Shown: in pieces, positions 31,837-41,178 of the stretch
Layout: every line of letters begins with the position of its first letter
Position numbering within the stretch: position 1 is the first letter of the stretch
Assembly: GCF_002161175.1 (NCBI RefSeq)
Contig: NZ_NFMA01000009.1
Coordinates: 1-64,000 of the forward strand
Origin: Flavonifractor sp. An100
GTDB taxonomy: Bacteria > Bacillota > Clostridia > Oscillospirales > Oscillospiraceae
Reading direction: 5' to 3'
Length of the DNA: 64,000 bases
Notes under the pieces: model-generated
What the model was told of the DNA's origin: nothing
What the model saw: the letters and a program-made list of their open reading frames with translations, nothing else
Database searches by the model: none
Translations under genes and position numbers: made by a program

Positions 31837-32313
31837 TTACAGGTAACGCTTGGGGTTGGGCAGACCCTCCAGGAAGGCGATGGCACGGCGCAGCTCCTTC
31901 CCACTCCACAGGGAAGCAGCCACTGTTACCACCGGCTTTTTCCCTCGGCACATTTGGATAGCTGTACCGGCCAGCCCTGTGGCCGTCCCGCCCCGGCGGA
32001 AGGTCACTGTCCAAGAGCGGCGGAGGAGGAAATTCAGGCCCTGGTAGGGATGTGTCTCTTGGGAAAAGGGAGTGGAGACCACCACCCGGTCATTATAAAA
32101 AGCGACCTGGCATCTGCGGTGGTAGGCACACCACGCAGTTCCCAGAAGCAGCACCCCTGCTCCTGCGGCGCACATGGGCCACCAGCCTGCCGCCACTCCC
32201 AGAAGCAGCAGCACCAGGCCGGCAAAGCCAGCAATAAGGGCGGTGGCAACTAGCCGTTCCGTGGACACCCGCAGCACTACAGCTGGCTCAGTTCTTTTCC
32301 CTTGCTCCTCCAT
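31837..32313 (-). CDS. Small membrane protein with PH-like domain
   Basis: 158 residues with two adjacent membrane helices at ~21-41 and 44-62, then a beta-rich cytoplasmic part (QVAFYNDRVVVSTPF, TVTFRRG) resembling bacterial PH-type domains. The start overlaps the whiA stop by 26 bases, so it is the distal gene of the murB-rapZ-yvcK-whiA operon. No specific function known. Confidence 0.65.
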   Translation of the reverse strand: MEEQGKRTEPAVVLRVSTERLVATALIAGFAGLVLLLLGVAAGWWPMCAAGAGVLLLGTAWCAYHRRCQVAFYNDRVVVSTPFSQETHPYQGLNFLLRRSWTVTFRRGGTATGLAGTAIQMCRGKKPVVTVAASLWSGKELRRAIAFLEGLPNPKRYL

Positions 32314-33208
32314 CCTCCCACTCCTCTCGGCTCAGCTCCACCAGCTTGCGCAGTCGGTGGTTTAAGGCGGACTTGGTGACGGGAGGGTCACACTGCTGGG
32401 CCAACTGGGATAAGGTGTCCTCAGGATGCTCCAGACGCAGCCGGGCCGTCTCCCGCAACTTCTCCGGTAGGGCGGCCAGCCGCCCCTGCTCCTCCAGCTT
32501 GCGAATGGCCTCCATCTGAACCATGGCGGCCTCCACCGCCTTGTCCAAATTTGCGGCGTCACAATTGACTCTGCGGTTGACGCTCCCTCTTAAATCCTTT
32601 TCCAGCTTGGCGTTCATGACCTCCATGGCCGCCAGAGGTGCTCCAATGGAGGTGAGGAAATCCTCGATGCGGTCGCTCTGCTTAAAATAAATCACTGCGT
32701 TGCCCTTCCGCTGAGCCGCCTTTGGCTCCAGCTCCATCTCCCGCATCAGCGCCAGCATCTCCCGGCTGACGCTGAGATGGGAGGTAGCCAGCTCCAAGTG
32801 GTAGCCCTTTCGAGGGTCCGTCACCGACCCGCCCGCCAAAAAGGCCCCCCGCAGAAAGGCTGTGCGGCAGCAGGATTCCTCCACAATACCAAAGTTAATA
32901 TGGAGGGCCGGCGTTTTGGGGTCTCCGCCGAACAGCTGCTGGATGATGGAGAGTTTTTGGGGATCGGTGATGGAGAAGATGTACTTTCCTTCCCCCTCCG
33001 GCACGCGGTCAAAGGAGAGTTTAAATGCCTTTTTTAATATTAGAGGGAGCCGCTGGGCAAACGCTGCGCTCTCTGTAATGATGCGCACCTCCCCAGCAGA
33101 AAAGGTATTGCTGTAAAGGAAAATACCATAACACTCCGCCTGAGCACAACACTTTCGGCTATGTGGAGCCCGACACAGCTCCGCTTTCACTTCTCCGGCA
33201 AAGGACAT
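32288..33208 (-). CDS. whiA: DNA-binding protein WhiA
   Basis: 306 residues from ATG at 33208, seven bases after GGAGG. The N-terminal half is the LAGLIDADG-like homing-endonuclease-derived domain (CYGIFLYSNTFS, RTAFLRGAFLAGGSVTDP). The C-terminal half carries the helix-turn-helix (DTLSQLAQQCDPPVTKSALNHRLRKL). It influences chromosome segregation and division in Firmicutes and sporulation in actinomycetes. It is coupled to yvcK. Confidence 0.95.
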   Translation of the reverse strand: MSFAGEVKAELCRAPHSRKCCAQAECYGIFLYSNTFSAGEVRIITESAAFAQRLPLILKKAFKLSFDRVPEGEGKYIFSITDPQKLSIIQQLFGGDPKTPALHINFGIVEESCCRTAFLRGAFLAGGSVTDPRKGYHLELATSHLSVSREMLALMREMELEPKAAQRKGNAVIYFKQSDRIEDFLTSIGAPLAAMEVMNAKLEKDLRGSVNRRVNCDAANLDKAVEAAMVQMEAIRKLEEQGRLAALPEKLRETARLRLEHPEDTLSQLAQQCDPPVTKSALNHRLRKLVELSREEWEDGGAREKN

Positions 33209-33210
33209 GG

Positions 33211-34257
33211 TCATTCCTCCAAAATGTACCGGCGCTCTCCATGGAAAATCCGCACCGCTCTGCGGCGGTAGATCTCCAACAGAGTGGCCGCCAGCTTATC
33301 GGGATCATGGCGGGCAAAGTTTCCGCCCTCAGAGGCCACCGGACGCTCTACCAGTTCCAGCCCCATGGCAGTAACCCGTTCCCGGTCCACCACCAGAGGG
33401 GCTGCATCCTCTTCCCGGTAGCGCTCCACCAGCCCCGGATGAACGGGGGCGGAGTTGGCCAGGCACAAATCCAACATTCCGGGCGCTCCATGGTCTAGGA
33501 GGGCCTCCAAATGGTCGGCGGCCGTATACCCCTCGGTCTCCCCTTCCTGGGTCATGATATTGCACACATAGATCTTGGGAGCTGGAGACTGGGCAATGGC
33601 CTGAGCCACTCCATCTACCAACAGGTTGGGAATCACGCTGGTATAGAGACTGCCCGGTCCCAGAACGATCAAATCGGCCTCCCCAATGGCTTCTAAAGCG
33701 GCAGGCAAAGGGGCGGGACGCTGAGGGATCAGGGCCACCCGGGCAATCCGGCAGTCCTGTTCCTTTTTAAAGCTGTAGATTTTTGACTCGCCAACCACTC
33801 GGGTACCATTTTCAAACACAGCCTCCAGCTGAACATCAGCACTGGTCACCGGAATGACCCGGCCAGTGATGGCCAGCACTTGGCTCATTTGGCTGACCGC
33901 CTCCTCAAAGGAACCGGTTACCCCATTCAAAGCGGCCAAAATCAAATTGCCGAAGGACTGCCCTGCCAGCGAACCCTCTGTGAAACGATACGTCAGCAGG
34001 CGCTGCATAATAGGCTCTGTATTGGCCAACGCCTCCATACAGTGCCGAATATCGCCGGGGGGCGGCATTCCAATATCCCGGCGCAGCATGCCGGACCCAC
34101 CCCCGTCGTCCGCTACCGTGACGATGGCAGTGAGATTTTTTGTGTATTTCTTCAATCCCCGCAGCATAGTGGAAAGCCCCGTTCCACCACCCACGGCTAC
34201 AATTTTTGGCCCTCGCTCCCACTGCTGGAGATTCGGGAGGTTTTCCATCATAGACAT
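33211..34257 (-). CDS. yvcK: YvcK gluconeogenesis factor / CofD-like protein
   Basis: 348 residues of the CofD-fold family. The nucleotide loop is VAVGGGTGLSTMLRGLK at 20-36, followed by TVADDGGGSGMLR and the GNLILAAL segment. YvcK binds UDP-GlcNAc and supports wall synthesis on gluconeogenic carbon sources in Bacillus. The first ATG is at 34257; the ATG at 34251 is better spaced from AAAGGA. It stands between rapZ and whiA as in most Firmicutes. Confidence 0.94.
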   Translation of the reverse strand: MSMMENLPNLQQWERGPKIVAVGGGTGLSTMLRGLKKYTKNLTAIVTVADDGGGSGMLRRDIGMPPPGDIRHCMEALANTEPIMQRLLTYRFTEGSLAGQSFGNLILAALNGVTGSFEEAVSQMSQVLAITGRVIPVTSADVQLEAVFENGTRVVGESKIYSFKKEQDCRIARVALIPQRPAPLPAALEAIGEADLIVLGPGSLYTSVIPNLLVDGVAQAIAQSPAPKIYVCNIMTQEGETEGYTAADHLEALLDHGAPGMLDLCLANSAPVHPGLVERYREEDAAPLVVDRERVTAMGLELVERPVASEGGNFARHDPDKLAATLLEIYRRRAVRIFHGERRYILEE

Positions 34258-34284
34258 GTTCCTTTCTTTTCACGGAGACTGCAC

Positions 34285-35148
34285 TCAATTCCGCCCCAGG
34301 TCCCGGTGGCTCTCCACCACCGGCCACCCCCCCTGGCGAATCTGTTCCGTCAAATCGTGGGCAATGGCCACCGAGCGGTGATGTCCGCCGGTACAGCCAA
34401 TGGCGATCACCAAGGAGGTCTTGCCCTCCTCCTCATACTTCGGAAGCAGCCAGCAGACAAAATCGGTCAGCCGCTTTAAAAACTCTTCTGTCTGGGGACT
34501 GGAAAATACATAGTCCCGCACACCGGTATCCAGGCCGGTTCGAGGACGCAGTTCCGGTACGTAGTAGGGATTGGGCAGAAACCGCACGTCAAACACCAGA
34601 TCTGCTTCCATTGGCACCCCATGCTTAAAGCCAAAGGAGGTCACCCGCACATCCATCCGTCCCTCGGAGGACCCTCCCTTGGCAAACAGCCGGCGCAGCT
34701 CCCCCTTCAGCTTGGCGGTGGACAAATTACTGGTATCAATGATATATTCCGCCCGTTCCCGCAACGGGGCGAGCATCTCCCGCTCCATCTGGATGGCTTG
34801 CTCCAGGCTGTCACACTCTTCCGCCAAGGGGTGGCTACGCCGGGTCTCTTTATAGCGCTTGATGATCACTCCGTCAGATGCCTCCATAAACAGGATGCGG
34901 TAGGAGCATTTCATCGCTTTTAGATCATCCAGTGCCCGAAACAAACTGTCAAATTTTGTCCCGCTGCGGATGTCAGAGACCAGCACTACCCGGTCATATT
35001 CCCCCGCTCCCGCCATGCCCAACTCTGCAAATTTGGGAATCAGCGGCGCAGGCAAATTGTCTACACAAAAAAAGTCCATATCCTCCATAATGGAGGCCGC
35101 CTTACTCTTCCCTGCCCCAGACAGGCCGGAAATGATCACAAATTCCAT
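34285..35148 (-). CDS. rapZ: RapZ/YvcJ nucleotide-binding protein
   Basis: 287 residues with Walker A GLSGAGKS at 8-15, a Walker B-like DxD region, and the C-terminal GCTGGHHRSVAIA signature. In E. coli RapZ controls GlmS through RNase E adaptation; in Firmicutes the YvcJ homologue binds nucleotides and affects competence. Its place with yvcK and murB ties it to control of aminosugar supply for the wall. Confidence 0.94.
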   Translation of the reverse strand: MEFVIISGLSGAGKSKAASIMEDMDFFCVDNLPAPLIPKFAELGMAGAGEYDRVVLVSDIRSGTKFDSLFRALDDLKAMKCSYRILFMEASDGVIIKRYKETRRSHPLAEECDSLEQAIQMEREMLAPLRERAEYIIDTSNLSTAKLKGELRRLFAKGGSSEGRMDVRVTSFGFKHGVPMEADLVFDVRFLPNPYYVPELRPRTGLDTGVRDYVFSSPQTEEFLKRLTDFVCWLLPKYEEEGKTSLVIAIGCTGGHHRSVAIAHDLTEQIRQGGWPVVESHRDLGRN

Positions 35149-35206
35149 GGTTGCTTCCCTCTCCCTGGGTCTATATTCTCTCTTTCTACACCAAAAGGCA
35201 GTTCGA

Positions 35207-36112
35207 TCAGCGCAGCACCTTGACCTCCATCTCCAGCATCACACCGGTATGGGCAAATACCCGCTCCTTTACCTGCTCCACCAAGGCCAGTATGTCCCCA
35301 CAGGTGGCCCCTCCCCGGTTGATGACAAACCCTGCGTGCTTTTCTGACACCTGGGCACCGCCAACCGTAAAGCCCTTCAGGCCGCACTCCTGAATCAGGG
35401 CTCCGGCAAAGTGGCCGGCTGGACGTTTAAACATAGAGCCTGCACTGGGATATTCCAGGGGCTGCTTAGACTGGCGCTGCTGGGCCAACTCCGCCATTCG
35501 GGCAGAGATAGACTCCGTTTCCCCCTTCTCCAGCTCCAGGCGGGCCCCAAGAATCATACGGCTGCCGTCGGAGAAGGCACTGTGGCGGTATCCGAAGTCA
35601 AACTCCTCTACCCGCTCCACCTGGCCGGATTTGGTCAGGCAGGTAACTTCCCGCACCACCTGGGCCATTTCTCCCCCATAGGCACCCGCGTTCATGGTCA
35701 CCGCTCCTCCCAGAGAGCCAGGGATCCCATGGGCAAATTCCAATCCCGTCAGCCCCAGGTCCCGGGCAGTCATGGCCAGACGGGCCAGAGAAATACCGCT
35801 GTCCGCCAGCAGCGTTGTGCCTTTCGCCTGACAACCACACAAACCGGGCGTGGAGCGGATCAGAAACCGGTCCACGCCCTCATCCGCCACCAACAGATTG
35901 GAGCCGTTGCCCATAAAAAAGGGCTCAATACCCAGCTCTGCGGCCGTTTCCACCGCCGCGGCCGCCTCCTGTATGGTCTTGGGCAGCGCCATTAGGGCGG
36001 CCGGTCCTCCTACTCGAAAGGAAGTATACCGGGACATGGGCTCATTTGCCCGAAGGTCCAGATCCGGACACCGGTTGGACAGTACCTGTTTCAGTTGCTC
36101 TATCCGCTCCAT
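35207..36112 (-). CDS. murB: UDP-N-acetylenolpyruvoylglucosamine reductase
   Basis: 301 residues of the type II MurB. It reduces the enolpyruvyl group to form UDP-MurNAc. FAD-binding motifs include YTSFRVGGPA, GNGSNLLV and IPGSLGGAVTMNAGAYGG. The catalytic serine region is YPSAGSMFKRP. The frame begins at 36124, but that ATG has no site, while GGAGG inside it precedes the ATG at 36112 by five bases. First gene of the murB-rapZ-yvcK-whiA operon. Confidence 0.95.
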   Translation of the reverse strand: MERIEQLKQVLSNRCPDLDLRANEPMSRYTSFRVGGPAALMALPKTIQEAAAAVETAAELGIEPFFMGNGSNLLVADEGVDRFLIRSTPGLCGCQAKGTTLLADSGISLARLAMTARDLGLTGLEFAHGIPGSLGGAVTMNAGAYGGEMAQVVREVTCLTKSGQVERVEEFDFGYRHSAFSDGSRMILGARLELEKGETESISARMAELAQQRQSKQPLEYPSAGSMFKRPAGHFAGALIQECGLKGFTVGGAQVSEKHAGFVINRGGATCGDILALVEQVKERVFAHTGVMLEMEVKVLR

Positions 36113-36151
36113 AAGGGCCTCCATTTTCTGACTTCGGAATTACTTGGTACG

Positions 36152-36180
36152 ATTATAGCAAAACTTTTGGGAAAATAGAA
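36152..36180 (-). promoter_or_regulatory. Promoter of the murB operon
   Basis: Minus-strand TATAAT at 36152-36157 with extended TGC, and a weak TTCTAT -35 element 17 bases upstream. Confidence 0.65.
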
Positions 36181-36189
36181 TAGGAAATT

Positions 36190-36222
36190 CAGAAGGCGGA
36201 GGCACCCGTCCTCCGCCTTCTG
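36190..36222. terminator. Hairpin between glk and murB
   Basis: AGAAGGCGGAGG and CCTCCGCCTTCT form a perfect 12-bp stem beyond the 3' end of the glucokinase gene; the T-run is weak. Confidence 0.7.
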
Positions 36223-36240
36223 TTTTCTACATCCTTCCAG

Positions 36241-37191
36241 TTACAGCAGATGGCACAGCAATGCTGCCCCTACCACTCCTGCATCATTTCCCAGGGCCGC
36301 ACGCACCAGACGGACCGGGGTATTCTTGTCATAGGTGCCGTTTTTAACTCGCTCCCGCACCGGCTCCAGCAGCCAGGCGTCATCGGCATTGCTGATTCCG
36401 CCTCCTAGACAGATAACCTGGGGCTGGAGGACATTGACCAGATTAATCAGCCCCAGCGACAGGCCCTCCCAGTACCGCTCCAGGACCCGTCTGGCCGCCT
36501 CGTCCCCCTGGGCCGCCCCCTGGAATGGGGTCCGCCCCTGGACCTGGGCCAAGTCTCCCTGGCAAATCTGCCACAGCAGGCTGTCCGGGCACCGTTCCAT
36601 CTCCTCCCGCGTCATGCGGATCAGAGCGGTGGCAGAACCGTACTGCTCCCAACAGCCCCGGTTTCCACAGCCGCACAGCTGGCCACCTGGATAAATCACC
36701 ATGTGACCGACCTCCATACCGGAGTTAGCGCAGCCGGTGAACAGCTTCCCATCCACCACCATGCCCCCTCCGATTCCGGTTCCCAAGGTAATCACCACCG
36801 CGGGACTACAGCCCTTTGCAGCCCCCGCCCAGTATTCTCCGATGGCAGCACAGTTGGCATCGTTGCCCAGATAAACCGGAACATTCCACTTGCTCTGGAA
36901 GCGGGCACGGAAGGGGGTATCCCGGAAGGGCATGTTGGCCGTCTGGACCACCACACCGGTTTTATTATCCACTAGGCCCGGGATTCCTACCCCTACCGCC
37001 TGGATTTCCTCCGGTCTCTTCCCTCCCTGCTCACAGGCCTGCTGTGCCAGCTGGGCAACCTCATCACACAGCTGCTCGGCCGAGTGGGAACGGTCCACAG
37101 GACGGCTCACTTTATTTAAAATAGTACCCTCCCGGTCCACCAGGCCAGCTACCAGGTTGGTTCCGCCTACATCTACGCCGATATAATACAT
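36241..37191 (-). CDS. glk: ROK-family glucokinase
   Basis: 316 residues from ATG at 37191; a GTG at 37197 overlapping the hprK stop is possible. ROK signatures are present: IGVDVGGTNLVAGLV at the start (ATP loop), GVGIPGLVD, LGNDANCAAIGEYW and the zinc-binding CGCGNRGCWEQYGSA. It phosphorylates glucose to glucose 6-phosphate. Its position right after hprK links sugar uptake sensing to glycolytic entry. Confidence 0.92.
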   Translation of the reverse strand: MYYIGVDVGGTNLVAGLVDREGTILNKVSRPVDRSHSAEQLCDEVAQLAQQACEQGGKRPEEIQAVGVGIPGLVDNKTGVVVQTANMPFRDTPFRARFQSKWNVPVYLGNDANCAAIGEYWAGAAKGCSPAVVITLGTGIGGGMVVDGKLFTGCANSGMEVGHMVIYPGGQLCGCGNRGCWEQYGSATALIRMTREEMERCPDSLLWQICQGDLAQVQGRTPFQGAAQGDEAARRVLERYWEGLSLGLINLVNVLQPQVICLGGGISNADDAWLLEPVRERVKNGTYDKNTPVRLVRAALGNDAGVVGAALLCHLL

Positions 37192-37193
37192 GG

Positions 37194-38150
37194 TCACGCT
37201 TCTCCTTCGTTCCCCATCATTTTTTCAAAGTGTTCATCCATTCGCCGGGTCAGCTCCAGGGCAGCGTTGTGGCCCATCTTCCGGTTGCGGTTGTTCATCG
37301 CCGCCACCTCCACAATACTGGCCAGATTCCGGCCGGGCTTGACCGGAATGGTGATGGAGGGCACTTTGACGCCTAGAATCTCTGTCTGGGCAGATTCCAG
37401 ACCCAAACGGTCATAGACCGCCTCATCGTTCCAAGGCTCCAGCCGGATGACCAGGTGGATTTCCTGCTTAATTTTGATGGCTCCCATACCAAACAGGCGC
37501 CGGACATCAATGACACCGATGCCCCGCAGCTCCATATAGTGACGGATGAGCTCAGGAGCCGTGGCTTCCAGCGTGCCATGGTTGGTCTCCCGGATCTCCA
37601 CCGCGTCGTCGGCAATGATCCGGTGGCCGCGCTTAATGAGCTCAATGGCCACTTCGCTCTTGCCTACCCCGGATTCTCCCTGGAGCAGCACGCCCTCACC
37701 GTAAATTTCCATCATCACACCAGAGCGGGTAATTCGGGGTGCCAGTTGGTTATATAGGCTGCCAATCAGCGCACTCATAAACGCGGAGGTCTGGGCCTTG
37801 GTGCGCAGAATCGTCCGCCCGTGCTCCCGGGCTGCGTCCAGACACTCGGGGTAGGCATCCAGCTCCCGGGTAATAATCACAGCGGGCACCGGATAGGACA
37901 ACAGCCGGTCAAACCGTTCCCGTCGCTCCTTACTGGACAGTCCCTCCAGATAAGTATGCTCCGTCAAACCGATTAGTAACAGACGTTTGGTATCAAAATG
38001 TTCAAAAAAACCAGTCAGAGGCAGTCCGGGCCGATTGATGTCCACGGTGCGCAGCGGCACGTTCTCATAGTCGGGTGCGGCACACAGCACCTCCAGATTA
38101 AACTCCCGAATGATCTCACCCAGCTTGACGCTGTACAGACTTTCTGTCAC
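37194..38150 (-). CDS. hprK: HPr kinase/phosphorylase
   Basis: 318 residues from GTG at 38150 behind GGAAGG. The C-terminal catalytic domain has the Walker A loop GESGVGKSEVAIELIKRGH and the HprK signature MEIRGIGIIDV (here MELRGIGVIDV). It phosphorylates HPr at Ser46 in response to fructose bisphosphate. The substrate HPr is encoded in this window at 57.9-58.2 kb with its Ser46 intact. Confidence 0.95.
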   Translation of the reverse strand: MTESLYSVKLGEIIREFNLEVLCAAPDYENVPLRTVDINRPGLPLTGFFEHFDTKRLLLIGLTEHTYLEGLSSKERRERFDRLLSYPVPAVIITRELDAYPECLDAAREHGRTILRTKAQTSAFMSALIGSLYNQLAPRITRSGVMMEIYGEGVLLQGESGVGKSEVAIELIKRGHRIIADDAVEIRETNHGTLEATAPELIRHYMELRGIGVIDVRRLFGMGAIKIKQEIHLVIRLEPWNDEAVYDRLGLESAQTEILGVKVPSITIPVKPGRNLASIVEVAAMNNRNRKMGHNAALELTRRMDEHFEKMMGNEGEA

Positions 38151-38214
38151 TTCAATCCCTTCCTTCCCCGCCTTAGGCACACCAGCCTTCTGCGGAACAT
38201 TCCTATTACTTCTT

Positions 38215-38243
38215 AGTATAGACGAACTTCATAGGTTTCGCAA
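38215..38243 (-). promoter_or_regulatory. hprK promoter
   Basis: Minus-strand TTGCGA (38238-38243) and TATACT (38215-38220), 17-base spacer. Confidence 0.75.
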
Positions 38244-38303
38244 GACAAAGCCAAAAGTAGTCCTCTTTTTCTCTCCCCAATTTATAAATTATAAAAAAAG
38301 TTC

Positions 38304-38332
38304 TTGCATTCCGACAAGATTTCTGCTATCAT
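38304..38332 (+). promoter_or_regulatory. rpmB promoter
   Basis: TTGCAT (38304-38309), 17-base spacer, TATCAT (38327-38332) with extended TGC. Confidence 0.8.
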
Positions 38333-38383
38333 ATCAGTCGAGGCTTTTTTGAAAGCGATTCTCATAGCGAGGAGGTAAGCAAC

Positions 38384-38572
38384 ATGGCCAAATGCGAATT
38401 CTGCGACAAGGGCGTCACCTTCGGCATCCAGGTTTCCCACTCTCACCGCCGTTCCAACCGCACCTGGAAGCCCAATGTGAAGCGCGTGAAGGCGATCGTG
38501 AAGGGCACCCCCACTCACGTGTACGTCTGCACCAGATGCCTCCGTTCCGGTAAGGTCACCCGCGCTGTGTAA
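38384..38572 (+). CDS. rpmB: 50S ribosomal protein L28
   Basis: 62 residues, ATG behind GAGGAGG. Zinc-type L28 with C4-x2-C7 and C49-x2-C52. The central HSHRRSNRTWKPNV is the family signature. Single-gene unit with its own promoter and terminator. Confidence 0.97.
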   Translation: MAKCEFCDKGVTFGIQVSHSHRRSNRTWKPNVKRVKAIVKGTPTHVYVCTRCLRSGKVTRAV

Positions 38573-38588
38573 TGGAATATGGCAACTA

Positions 38589-38622
38589 AAAACACCCTGT
38601 GTCTTAGACACAGGGTGTTTTT
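38589..38622 (+). terminator. rpmB terminator
   Basis: AACACCCTGTGTC and GACACAGGGTGTT form a perfect stem followed by T5. Confidence 0.92.
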
Positions 38623-38634
38623 CCTTTTCTCAGG

Positions 38635-38664
38635 AAAAACCCACCGGCTAAACCGGTGGGTTTT
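38635..38664. terminator. Second hairpin, serving the convergent yigZ gene
   Basis: AAAACCCACCGG and CCGGTGGGTTTT flank a five-base loop; the A-run on the plus strand gives the T-run needed on the minus strand. Confidence 0.85.
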
Positions 38665-38668
38665 GAGC

Positions 38669-39310
38669 TTATGATGTCTTTGCCGGTTTCCAGGGAACGT
38701 CCTGAAAGGCCTCCCCTGCTGTCAGCACCTCCACCGTACCCGCCGAGTAGTCCAGTACGTGGGCGGCAAATGCCTCCGCCCGCTCCTCGGGCAGCAGAAC
38801 CGAGAGCACGACGTCGCTGCCGTAGTCCACTTCTTTCACTACTCCGCCGAAGCTCTCCACCTCCCGGCGAATCCCCTCAAACTGGGCGTAGGTACAGGGC
38901 ACCTCCTGGGCCACCCACCGGCGCACTACAGAGATACCAGCTGCGTCCAGAGCGTCCTTGGCGCTTTGGGTATAGGCCCGGACCAGTCCGCCTGCTCCCA
39001 GCAGGATCCCTCCAAAATACCGGGTGACCACACAGCAGACGTTGACCACCCCCTCTTTCTGGAACACCCCCAGCATGGGCTGGCCAGCTGTTCCCTGGGG
39101 CTCCCCGTCGTCGGAGTAACGCACCGGACCGTCCTGGATGAGATAACACCAACAGTTATGCCGGGCATCGTAGTACCGCTTCTTGGTCTCCTCGATCCGG
39201 GCCCGGGCCTCCTCCTCGCTTTCCACGCGCCAGACCTGGCCGATAAAACGGGAGCGCTTTTCCACCAGCTCAGTCTGACTGCTTCCGGTGGGGATATAAT
39301 ATTCTGTCAT
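38669..39310 (-). CDS. YigZ/IMPACT-family protein
   Basis: 213 residues from ATG at 39310. The IMPACT domain spans the first ~130 residues, with DARHNCWCY, RYSDDGEPQGTAGQPML and the VVTRYFGGILLGAGGLVRAY signature. A ferredoxin-like C-terminal domain follows. Bacterial members are often fused or linked to peptide-processing functions, but the biochemical role is unsettled. Confidence 0.92.
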   Translation of the reverse strand: MTEYYIPTGSSQTELVEKRSRFIGQVWRVESEEEARARIEETKKRYYDARHNCWCYLIQDGPVRYSDDGEPQGTAGQPMLGVFQKEGVVNVCCVVTRYFGGILLGAGGLVRAYTQSAKDALDAAGISVVRRWVAQEVPCTYAQFEGIRREVESFGGVVKEVDYGSDVVLSVLLPEERAEAFAAHVLDYSAGTVEVLTAGEAFQDVPWKPAKTS

Positions 39311-39325
39311 GGGACACATCCCTTC

Positions 39326-39862
39326 TTAGCCTCGGCGGCTCATCCAATCCTCCCTGGTGATAACATAAAAACGGGCCGGTTTTTCCTTTCCAGTGGGCTC
39401 ATCCAAAACAAGGGCCTCCATCTGGAATCGCAGGCCGCTTTTTTCGATCACACGGCGGGAGCGGTGGTTTTCCGTATAGTGACTGCACCACACCGACGCA
39501 AACTCAAGCTCCTCAAAGCCCAGCCGGAGCAGCACCTCCATCGCCTCCCCCATCAGACCCCGCCCCCAAAAATCCGGGTGCAGGGAATAGCCGATCTCCC
39601 CGTCAGGGGCAGGAAATTCCGGACGGTGACGGCCGGTGTACCCGGCTGAACCAATCACCCGCCCGGACTGCCGGTCCACCACGGCAAATACATTGGGGGC
39701 GGAAAACACCGTTTGAATGATCTCCAGGCTCTCCGCCTGGCTTTTGTGGGGAGACCACCCAGCCGCCGGCCCCACCCTTGGGTCCTTGGCGTAGTCGTAC
39801 AGTTCCCCTTTGTCCTCGGGTACAAAGGGCCGCAGAAGCAGCCGGGGGGTATCCAAGTTCAT
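39326..39862 (-). CDS. RimJ/RimL-type GNAT acetyltransferase
   Basis: 178 residues from ATG at 39862 behind GGGAGG. It opens with LDTPRLLLRPFVPED, the RimJ/L branch signature, and has IGYSLHPDFWGRGLMGEAM as acetyl-CoA loop and the NHRSRRVIEKSGLRF segment. Acetylation target unknown. It overlaps the hflX stop by a few bases. Confidence 0.9.
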   Translation of the reverse strand: MNLDTPRLLLRPFVPEDKGELYDYAKDPRVGPAAGWSPHKSQAESLEIIQTVFSAPNVFAVVDRQSGRVIGSAGYTGRHRPEFPAPDGEIGYSLHPDFWGRGLMGEAMEVLLRLGFEELEFASVWCSHYTENHRSRRVIEKSGLRFQMEALVLDEPTGKEKPARFYVITREDWMSRRG

Positions 39863-39863
39863 C

Positions 39864-41153
39864 TCATTCCTCCCAGGGCTCCCGGTGGGGCTTCCAGCCC
39901 TCCACCAGCTCGCCCAGCTGACCAATCACTTTAGGTGTACAGACGGCCACTACGTCGATGGTCTGGGCGTAGTCCACCTTTTCCACCTTGGCCTCCTGGT
40001 ACAGCTTGTCCAGCAGGCCGCCTTTGTCATAGGGCAGATGGATGGTCACACGCTTGGCTCCGTTGTCCAGCACCTGTCCAATGGCCTTGAGCAGATCGGG
40101 CAATCCCTCCCCCGTCTTGGCCGAAATGGACACTCGTCCCTCTCCGTGGGGACGGATATCGCTGTCCCAGCAGTCGCACTTGTTGTACACCTCAATGCGC
40201 GGGGTCCGGTCCGCTCCCAGCTCATGGATCAGCTGATCCACCACCGCCGCCTGCTCCCGCCACTCCTCATTGGATGCGTCAATCACATGGAGCAGCAGAT
40301 CGGCAAAAGACAGCTCCTCCAGGGTGGCTTTGAAAGCCTCCACCAGGTGGTGGGGCAGCTTGCGGATAAAGCCTACGGTGTCTGACAGCAGCACAGTGCA
40401 GGTGTCGGAAATCTCCAGGGTACGAGTGGTGGTGTCCAGGGTATCAAAGAGCCGGTTGTTGGCTGGAATGTCCGCCCCGGTCAGCTTATTTAATAAGGTA
40501 GACTTGCCCGCATTAGTGTAGCCCACAATAGCTACCACCGGCACTTCATTTTTGATCCGGCGCTCCCGCTGAGTGGCCCGAACCCGACGGACCTCCTTCA
40601 GCTCCGCTTCTAGCTTGGAAATTTTCCGGCGAATGTGGCGGCGGTCGGTCTCCAACTGGGTCTCGCCAGGTCCCCGGGTGCCGATGGCGCCCTCCTGGCG
40701 CTCCAGGTGGGTCCACATGCCCAGCAGCCGGGGCAGCAGATACTTGTACTGGGCCAGCTCCACTTGCAGCCGCCCCTCTCGGGTCCGGGCCCGCTGGGCA
40801 AAAATGTCCAGAATCAGGGCAGAGCGGTCCAGAACCTGGACCTTCAGCTCTTCACTGAGAACCCGCTGCTGGGAGGGCGAGAGGGCGTTGTCAAAGATGA
40901 CCATATCCGCGTCCATAGCTTTCACCAGGTCCTTGACCTCGGCCACCTTTCCCTCCCCAATGAAGGTGCGGGGGTCGGGGCTGTCCTTGGACTGCAGCAC
41001 CATCCCCACGCTCTCCCCCCCTGCCGTCTCCAGCAGAGCAGCAAGTTCCTCCATGGTGGCCTCAGTGGCATTTTCATCCCGGTCCAGGCTGAAGGCATTC
41101 AGTCCCACCAGCACCGCGCGGTTGATTTGTTGTTTTATATTCTGTTCGGTCAT
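39864..41153 (-). CDS. hflX: Ribosome-associated GTPase HflX
   Basis: 429 residues. The N-terminal HflX domain contains DNALSPSQQRVL and QVELAQYKYLLPRLLG. The G domain has G1 GYTNAGKST, G3 DTVGF and G4 NKCD. HflX splits stalled or hibernating ribosomes. It is co-transcribed with the downstream acetyltransferase. Confidence 0.95.
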   Translation of the reverse strand: MTEQNIKQQINRAVLVGLNAFSLDRDENATEATMEELAALLETAGGESVGMVLQSKDSPDPRTFIGEGKVAEVKDLVKAMDADMVIFDNALSPSQQRVLSEELKVQVLDRSALILDIFAQRARTREGRLQVELAQYKYLLPRLLGMWTHLERQEGAIGTRGPGETQLETDRRHIRRKISKLEAELKEVRRVRATQRERRIKNEVPVVAIVGYTNAGKSTLLNKLTGADIPANNRLFDTLDTTTRTLEISDTCTVLLSDTVGFIRKLPHHLVEAFKATLEELSFADLLLHVIDASNEEWREQAAVVDQLIHELGADRTPRIEVYNKCDCWDSDIRPHGEGRVSISAKTGEGLPDLLKAIGQVLDNGAKRVTIHLPYDKGGLLDKLYQEAKVEKVDYAQTIDVVAVCTPKVIGQLGELVEGWKPHREPWEE

Positions 41154-41178
41154 TCAGTTCTCCTAACAGATCGGGAGA